Assembly: GCA_904501685.1 (NCBI GenBank)
Contig: CAJGBX010000046.1
Location: forward strand, 1 to 9,806
Origin: Clostridiaceae bacterium
GTDB taxonomy: Bacteria > Bacillota > Clostridia > Oscillospirales > Acutalibacteraceae
Direction: 5' to 3'
Length of the DNA: 9,806 nucleotides
Part shown: piece after piece, positions 5,966 through 9,806 of the stretch
Position numbering within the stretch: the stretch's first letter is position 1
How the letters are laid out: each line of letters opens with the position of its first letter
Notes under the pieces: model-generated
Seen by the model: only the letters and a program-made list of their open reading frames with translations
What the model was told of the DNA's origin: nothing
The model's database searches: none
Program-made: the position numbers and the translations under genes

Positions 5966-6184
5966 TTAAAGTGCAAAATCCGACGGTTTATAGTCACGTG
6001 CGAGGTCTTTTGAGCTAGGGGTACGCTTTAACGGGTCATATTTAAAGCTTTTGCAGCTGTCACCGGGGTCGGTAATACCGGCTTTTAAGCAAAAAACTTC
6101 GCTGCCGCCTGAAAGCGTGCGACCTTTTTGGCAATATTCACACCGAGGCATAATTGATTTATTAAAATGTTTTTTATCCGACAC
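5966..6184 (-). CDS. Small four-cysteine protein, putative zinc ribbon
   Basis: A protein of 72 residues from GTG 6184, chosen because GGTGA (6194-6190) lies 5 bases upstream. An alternative GTG at 6193 would overlap that site and add three residues. Cys15 and Cys18 form CEYC, with Cys32 and Cys44 further on: a CxxC-13-C-11-C spacing that could bind zinc or an iron-sulfur cluster. It is followed by SFKYDPLKR. The pattern CxxC...DPGDSC..F.YDPLKR recalls short, uncharacterised proteins common in Clostridia, recognised from memory rather than by search. It has no signal or membrane segment, so it is likely cytoplasmic. It has its own promoter at 6215-6244. Its stop lies 15 bases before the tRNA-His -35 with no terminator between, so transcripts may read into the tRNAs. 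Confidence 0.8.
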   Translation of the reverse strand: MSDKKHFNKSIMPRCEYCQKGRTLSGGSEVFCLKAGITDPGDSCKSFKYDPLKRTPSSKDLARDYKPSDFAL

Positions 6185-6214
6185 CGTTGTCACCGCCCTT
6201 TTGCTATTATGATT

Positions 6215-6244
6215 ATTATAATACTAAACCTATATGTATGTCAA
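6215..6244 (-). promoter_or_regulatory. Consensus promoter of the four-cysteine protein gene
   Basis: On the minus strand TTGACA (6244-6239), an 18-bp spacer and TATAAT (6220-6215), both hexamers exact. The start would be near 6208, leaving a leader of about 25 bases that carries the GGTGA ribosome site. Confidence 0.8.
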
Positions 6245-6275
6245 GAAAAAGCCGCTTGAGTTTCATATACATATA
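6231..6275. repeat. Composite inverted repeat over a -35 region
   Basis: TATATGTAT (6231-6239) and ATACATATA (6267-6275) form a 9-bp inverted repeat. Inside it TCAAG (6241-6245) and CTTGA (6255-6259) pair too. It overlaps the -35 of the minus-strand promoter. Being AT-rich, part of the match may be chance. Confidence 0.3.
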
Positions 6276-6340
6276 TCTATACCGTTTACGCCAACATCTT
6301 TAAGGATTGTTAAATGATTTTTAAAATTTAAAAAAACTTT

Positions 6341-6369
6341 TTGACATATCATTCGGATTGTGTTATAGT
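6341..6369 (+). promoter_or_regulatory. Promoter of the Ser-rich lipoprotein gene
   Basis: TTGACA (6341-6346), 17-bp spacer, TATAGT (6364-6369), one base off consensus. An A/T-only tract (6316-6335, with TTTTTAAAATTTAAAAA) just upstream resembles an UP element. The start would be near 6376. Strong expression is implied. Confidence 0.8.
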
Positions 6370-6403
6370 GGACGTATATATGAGTTAAGAGAGGTAAGGA
6401 ATT

Positions 6404-6952
6404 ATGAAAAAAATATTAGCAGTAATTTTTATTTTAATGCTGGTGCTTACCATGTTTGCGGCTTGTGGAGATAAACAGAAGGGAAATATCGGAACAGATA
6501 GTTATCCTGATGTAAACGGTTCTTCTGATAAGCTTACATCTGAGGAAATTGAGGATTCATGGGGTAATGTCAGCCTTGAAATGGGCACCAATCCCGATAG
6601 CTCAAAAGATAACACCTCTTCCAAAAACAGTTCTACCAGCGGCAGTTCTTCCAAAAACAGTTCCACCGGCAGCACAACCAATAGCAGTGTTGCTGACAAT
6701 AGTTCTTCGAATAACAGCTCTACTGATAGCAGTACTTCTAATAATAGTTCTACTGATAACAGTACCTCTGATAGCAACACTTCAGACAGCAGTTCTTCAG
6801 TCGGTAACACTAGTTCAACCGTGAACTCATCTCAAGAAAGCTCATCTCAGGGTAGCTCGTCTCAGGGTAGCTCATCTCAAGGTAGCTCATCTCAGGGTGG
6901 AACAAGCAGCCGCGATGACCAAGGCTATAACCCTTACGTACCGCTAATTTAA
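6404..6952 (+). CDS. Ser/Asn/Thr-rich low-complexity lipoprotein
   Basis: A protein of 182 residues. ATG 6404 follows GGTAAGGA. The signal peptide MKKILAVIFILMLVLTM ends in FAAC, giving a lipidated Cys at 21. Residues 22-65 are acidic and ordinary in composition. Residues 66-170 are almost only Ser, Asn, Thr, Asp and Gly, built from loose units such as SSKNSST (twice), NNSSTD (twice) and NSSQE followed by four exact SSSQG. The tail is SRDDQGYNPYVPLI. No folded domain is visible, and no LPXTG or other wall-sorting signal. Such a region is typically a disordered, possibly glycosylated stalk or spacer outside the membrane. It has its own strong promoter and a terminator at 6974-7009, so it stands alone. 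I recognise no family. Repeat-length variation between strains is likely. Confidence 0.85.
   Translation: MKKILAVIFILMLVLTMFAACGDKQKGNIGTDSYPDVNGSSDKLTSEEIEDSWGNVSLEMGTNPDSSKDNTSSKNSSTSGSSSKNSSTGSTTNSSVADNSSSNNSSTDSSTSNNSSTDNSTSDSNTSDSSSSVGNTSSTVNSSQESSSQGSSSQGSSSQGSSSQGGTSSRDDQGYNPYVPLI
6824..6898 (+). repeat. Five tandem 15-bp units within the Ser-rich gene
   Basis: A diverged first unit AACTCATCTCAAGAA (6824-6838) is followed by four near-identical copies of AGCTCATCTCAGGGT starting at 6839, 6854, 6869 and 6884. The unit is in frame, encoding NSSQE then SSSQG four times (residues 141-165). Copies differ by one base each at most, which points to recent duplication. Confidence 0.9.
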
Positions 6953-6973
6953 AATTTAAGCTTTTTAACAATA

Positions 6974-7009
6974 AAAACGCGTAGATGCTATCTACGCGTT
7001 TTGTTTTTT
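6974..7009. terminator. Bidirectional terminator between the convergent lipoprotein gene and trkH
   Basis: AAAACGCGTAGAT (6974-6986), loop GCT, ATCTACGCGTTTT (6990-7002): a perfect 13-bp stem with a GC-rich centre. Plus-strand reading gives TTTTGTTTTTT. Minus-strand reading gives TTTTTATTGTT. It lies 21 bases after the lipoprotein stop and overlaps the last bases of the trkH stop region, so it serves both genes. Confidence 0.93.
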
Positions 7010-8453
7010 ATTTTCTTTTCCAGGTTGAAGGCGCAAGGGCTAGTAAAATCGGGAAAATTTCAAGCCTGCCTAAAAGCATTGTAAGTGATAAAAGCAGCTT
7101 ATAAATACCGGAATATGCGGCAAAGCTTGAGGCAGGACCTATGATTGCACCGAGTCCCGGACCGATATTGTTGATGCAGGTTGTTGTAGCGGTAAAGTTG
7201 GTTAAAAAGTCAAATCCGCTAAACGACAGAAGCAGAAGTACAATAAAGAAAATGATCATATAAATTATTATATATCCGCCGACACTCGAGATAGTCTCAT
7301 TGTCAACCGGCTTACCCTCGTGGCGTACTGTATTAACCGAGCGAGGATGTATCATCCGGCGCAGATCACGCTTAACTGTTTTAAACATCAGCATAATTCG
7401 TGAAACCTTTAGTCCGCCTGCCGTAGAGCCGGCACAACCGCCGATAAACATCAGTACAATCAAAATCATTTTTGAAAGCTCAGGCCATTGGTTAAAGTCA
7501 ACCGTCGAAAAGCCGGAGGTTGATATAATCGAGGCAACCTGAAACGAGGAATGTCGAATGGTGTCAGAAAGACTGCCGTACAGCGAAGAAATATTGACCG
7601 CGATAGCGGTAATGCTGACACCGACAATACATAAATAAAACCACAATTCGCTTGATTTGAAGACCGATTTTGCTCTGCCTATCAAAATAAGGTAATATAG
7701 ATTGAAGTTTATGCCGAACATCAGCATAAAAGCCGTAATGACCCATTGGCAATAGGGACTGTAGGAGCCTATTGAGTCGGGTTTTATACCAAAGCCGCCG
7801 GTACCTGCAGTACCAAAGGCGTGAACAAGGCTTTCAAAAAGATTCATCCCGCCGAAAAGCAGCATTATTACTTCAGCAACTGTAAGACCAAGATAGATTA
7901 AATAAAGTGTTTTGGCGGTGTCGCGAAGCCTCGGCATAAGCTTTCCCGACATAGGCCCCGGCACCTCGGCGTTCATTATATGCACGTCACGTCCCGATTC
8001 GGACGGAAAAACTGCCATAATAAAGACAAGTATTCCCATACCGCCGACCCAGTGCGTAAAGCTACGCCAAAAAAGCATACCTCGGCTTAAGGTCGTAACA
8101 TCGGTTAAAATTGAGGCTCCGGTAGTGGTAAAGCCGCTGACCGTTTCGAAAAAAGCCGAAATGTAGTTAGGAATTTCGCCGCTTAAAAAGAACGGCAGCG
8201 CACCGATAGCCGACATTAAAATCCAGGAAAGGGCAACTATTGCAAAACCCTCGCGTGAGAAAACGGTGCGGTCGCAGTTTTTAAAGCAAAACATCATACA
8301 AAAACCGACAAGTCCTGCAATAGCGGCCGAAACGGCAAGCCAAATCCAACTGCTCTCGCCGTAAATTATTCCCACTGCGGTCGGTAAAAGCATTAAAAGG
8401 CTTTCAATTTGAAGTATTCGACCGACGGTGTAAAAAACAATTCGTTTATTCAT
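7008..8453 (-). CDS. trkH: Trk/Ktr potassium uptake protein, membrane subunit TrkH
   Basis: A protein of 481 residues, the usual TrkH length (E. coli about 483). ATG 8453 follows GAGGAG at a spacing of 7. The four pore repeats of the superfamily of K transporters are seen, each with its filter glycine: TTTGAS (109-114), GTAGTGGFG (214-222), STSGFST (311-317) and NNIGPGL (428-434). The conserved GGCAGSTAGGLKVSRI (338-353) and the C-terminal LGRLEIFPIL (461-470) are also present. The protein forms a dimeric channel-like pore for K+ (with H+ or Na+ in some members), gated by cytoplasmic TrkA rings. It is encoded 14 bp downstream of trkA on the same strand, surely one operon. All key residues look intact. 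Whether it is closer to TrkH or KtrB needs a tree. The two-domain TrkA partner favours the Trk name. Confidence 0.96.
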   Translation of the reverse strand: MNKRIVFYTVGRILQIESLLMLLPTAVGIIYGESSWIWLAVSAAIAGLVGFCMMFCFKNCDRTVFSREGFAIVALSWILMSAIGALPFFLSGEIPNYISAFFETVSGFTTTGASILTDVTTLSRGMLFWRSFTHWVGGMGILVFIMAVFPSESGRDVHIMNAEVPGPMSGKLMPRLRDTAKTLYLIYLGLTVAEVIMLLFGGMNLFESLVHAFGTAGTGGFGIKPDSIGSYSPYCQWVITAFMLMFGINFNLYYLILIGRAKSVFKSSELWFYLCIVGVSITAIAVNISSLYGSLSDTIRHSSFQVASIISTSGFSTVDFNQWPELSKMILIVLMFIGGCAGSTAGGLKVSRIMLMFKTVKRDLRRMIHPRSVNTVRHEGKPVDNETISSVGGYIIIYMIIFFIVLLLLSFSGFDFLTNFTATTTCINNIGPGLGAIIGPASSFAAYSGIYKLLLSLTMLLGRLEIFPILLALAPSTWKRK

Positions 8454-8467
8454 CAGTTTACTCCTCG

Positions 8468-9806
8468 TCAGTCTAAAATACCGTCTAAATCTTCCAAACG
8501 GTGCTCGGCGGCAATAATAACAACTCGGTCGCCTGCCAAAATCATATCGTTACCGGCAGGAATAACGGTTTTTTGACCTCTTATAATACCTGCAATCAGT
8601 ATACCCTGCTTACAGCGAAGGTCTTTAAGCGGAATGTTTACCACCCGAGAATCGGATTTTACGTTGAACTCAAGTACCTCGGCCTTTCCGTCTGCAATGC
8701 GGTAAAGCGTTTCAACGTTGCTTCCTAACGAGTTCTGAAGTGCTCTAGCATAGCTTATTGTAATGTCGGCGATGATTTGGCTCGGGGTAACAATACAGTC
8801 AAGCCCCAGATTCTGAGCCAACATAATAAGCTCGGTACGGTTTACCTTTGAAATAATGTTAGGCACGTTTTGTGACGAGCTGAAAATTGAAATAAGAATA
8901 TTTTGCTCGTCCATACCGGTCAAGGCAACAAAGGCATCAAGATTTTTGATACCCTCCTCAACCAAAAGCTCTTGGTCGGTGCCGTCTCCGTTGATAATGA
9001 CGGCCTTGGGCAGCTCCTCACTCAAACGCTCGCATACGGCAAGATCCTTTTCGATTATTTTAACCGAGCTGCCTATTTTTAACAGCATTTCAGCAAGGTA
9101 AAAAGCTGTTCGGCTTCCGCCCATTATCATAACGTTTTTAGCCTGCTTTTTAAAGGAACCCAGACTGCGGAACAGCTTGGCAACCTCGGTTTGCATAGCG
9201 GTAATGCCAATGGTATCACCGCTTTTAAGCTTAAAGTTACCGTCAGGAATGAATATTTTGTCATCCCGGTGAACATAGCAGACGAGGACCTTTGCTTTAT
9301 GCTTTTCCCGCATTTCAATAAGGGTCATTCCGTCAAGGCACGAGTCCGGCTTTAAGCGGAATTCAAGCATTTCCAGGCTGCCTCTCGAAAAGGTTTCGAT
9401 TTTAACGGCAGAGGGGAATTTCAAAACATTAAAAAGCTCCTTAGCTGCCAGATAATCAGGGTTTATAGACATTGAAAGCTCAAGATTTTGCTTGAAAAAA
9501 CCTAAGCTTTTATCATTGTACTCGGGGTTTCTTATTCTCGCAATGGTATGTTTGGCTCCGAGATGCTTGGCTGAAAAGCAGCTTAACATATTAACCTCAT
9601 CCGAGCCTGTAACGGCAACAAACAACTCGGCGTCCTCGACCGAAGCCTCAAGCAGTATATCGCTGTCGGCACCGTTACCGCAAATTCCCATAACGTCATA
9701 TACGTTGGTGATATTATTTACAAGTTTGGGGTTTTGGTCGATTGCCACAATGTCGTGACCCTCACGGCAAAGGGTTGAAATAATTGCAGAGCCTATTTTT
9801 CCGCAG
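8468..9806 (-). CDS. trkA: Trk potassium uptake regulatory subunit TrkA (5' end off window)
   Basis: 445 residues are visible, open to the right edge. The first visible residues, CGKIGSAII, are the Rossmann glycine motif that normally follows MKIVIVG, so only about 7 residues are missing. A GTG at 9748 is internal, not the start. Two RCK units follow in order: nucleotide-binding domain 1 (visible 1-130; acidic ribose-binding Asp23 in AIDQN), TrkA_C 1 (about 135-210), domain 2 (about 222-345, starting VMIMGGSRTAFYLAE, acidic Glu252), TrkA_C 2 (about 365-440). This tandem form of about 453 residues matches TrkA, not the half-size KtrA. TrkA binds NAD(H) and ATP/ADP as a cytoplasmic ring that gates TrkH. 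Some TrkA_C domains bind c-di-AMP. The second glycine motif is GGSRTA instead of GxGxxG, so the second site may bind nucleotide differently. The promoter is off the window. Confidence 0.96.
   Translation of the reverse strand, partial: CGKIGSAIISTLCREGHDIVAIDQNPKLVNNITNVYDVMGICGNGADSDILLEASVEDAELFVAVTGSDEVNMLSCFSAKHLGAKHTIARIRNPEYNDKSLGFFKQNLELSMSINPDYLAAKELFNVLKFPSAVKIETFSRGSLEMLEFRLKPDSCLDGMTLIEMREKHKAKVLVCYVHRDDKIFIPDGNFKLKSGDTIGITAMQTEVAKLFRSLGSFKKQAKNVMIMGGSRTAFYLAEMLLKIGSSVKIIEKDLAVCERLSEELPKAVIINGDGTDQELLVEEGIKNLDAFVALTGMDEQNILISIFSSSQNVPNIISKVNRTELIMLAQNLGLDCIVTPSQIIADITISYARALQNSLGSNVETLYRIADGKAEVLEFNVKSDSRVVNIPLKDLRCKQGILIAGIIRGQKTVIPAGNDMILAGDRVVIIAAEHRLEDLDGILD

Noticed and set aside
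6502..6824. Leu/Val-rich frames on both strands within the Ser-rich lipoprotein gene
   Set aside because: These are out-of-frame readings of the Ser/Thr repeats (AGC/TCT-rich DNA gives Leu, Val and Ile in other frames). They have no start signals.
6824..6898. CRISPR-like array
   Set aside because: The units are 15 bp, contiguous without spacers and in frame with a coding region.
9749..9806. GTG at 9748 as the start of trkA
   Set aside because: The frame stays open upstream and encodes CGKIGSAIISTLCREGHDI, the essential first Rossmann strand and helix, so the gene begins off the window.

Overview
The window looks like a chromosomal stretch from a Gram-positive anaerobe of class Clostridia, most like the Ruminococcaceae/Oscillospiraceae. 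The signs are moderate-to-low G+C, AGGAG-type ribosome binding sites, sigma-A-type TTGACA/TATAAT promoters, lipoprotein signals, tRNAs with encoded CCA, and a TrkA/TrkH potassium system beside typical clostridial envelope proteins. The genus cannot be fixed from sequence alone. No insertion sequence, prophage, CRISPR array or rRNA was found.

Left part, minus strand. Bases 1-2886 hold most of a very large ABC exporter: an ATPase fused to an FtsX/MacB-type permease with an outside domain of about 565 residues. Its C-terminus lies off the window. It has its own extended -10 promoter. Upstream (2962-4858) is a two-gene unit: a membrane-anchored protein with faint LytR-CpsA-Psr resemblance, then a lipoprotein with a transglutaminase-like domain and an intact Cys-His-Asp triad. 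The lipoprotein appears to start at TTG.

Centre (4859-5029). A compact divergent control region separates the two-gene unit from a plus-strand VanZ-like membrane protein. It holds two overlapping promoters, an 18-of-20 bp palindrome at the inferred minus-strand transcription start, and a 14-bp inverted repeat in the minus-strand leader. This is the best candidate here for undescribed regulation of an envelope-related gene set.

Bases 5537-5901 carry a bidirectional terminator with an 18-bp perfect stem, then tRNA-Gln(UUG) and tRNA-His(GUG) on the minus strand. A terminator-like hairpin sits between the two tRNAs, and an exact-consensus promoter lies upstream of tRNA-His. Further right is a small four-cysteine protein (minus). 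Diverging from it is a Ser/Asn/Thr-rich lipoprotein (plus) that looks like a surface stalk with no folded head.

Right part, minus strand (7008-9806): trkA then trkH, 14 bp apart, encoding the gating subunit and the membrane subunit of a Trk/Ktr potassium uptake system. trkA runs off the right edge and lacks only its first few codons. A symmetrical terminator at 6974-7009 serves both trkH and the convergent lipoprotein gene.
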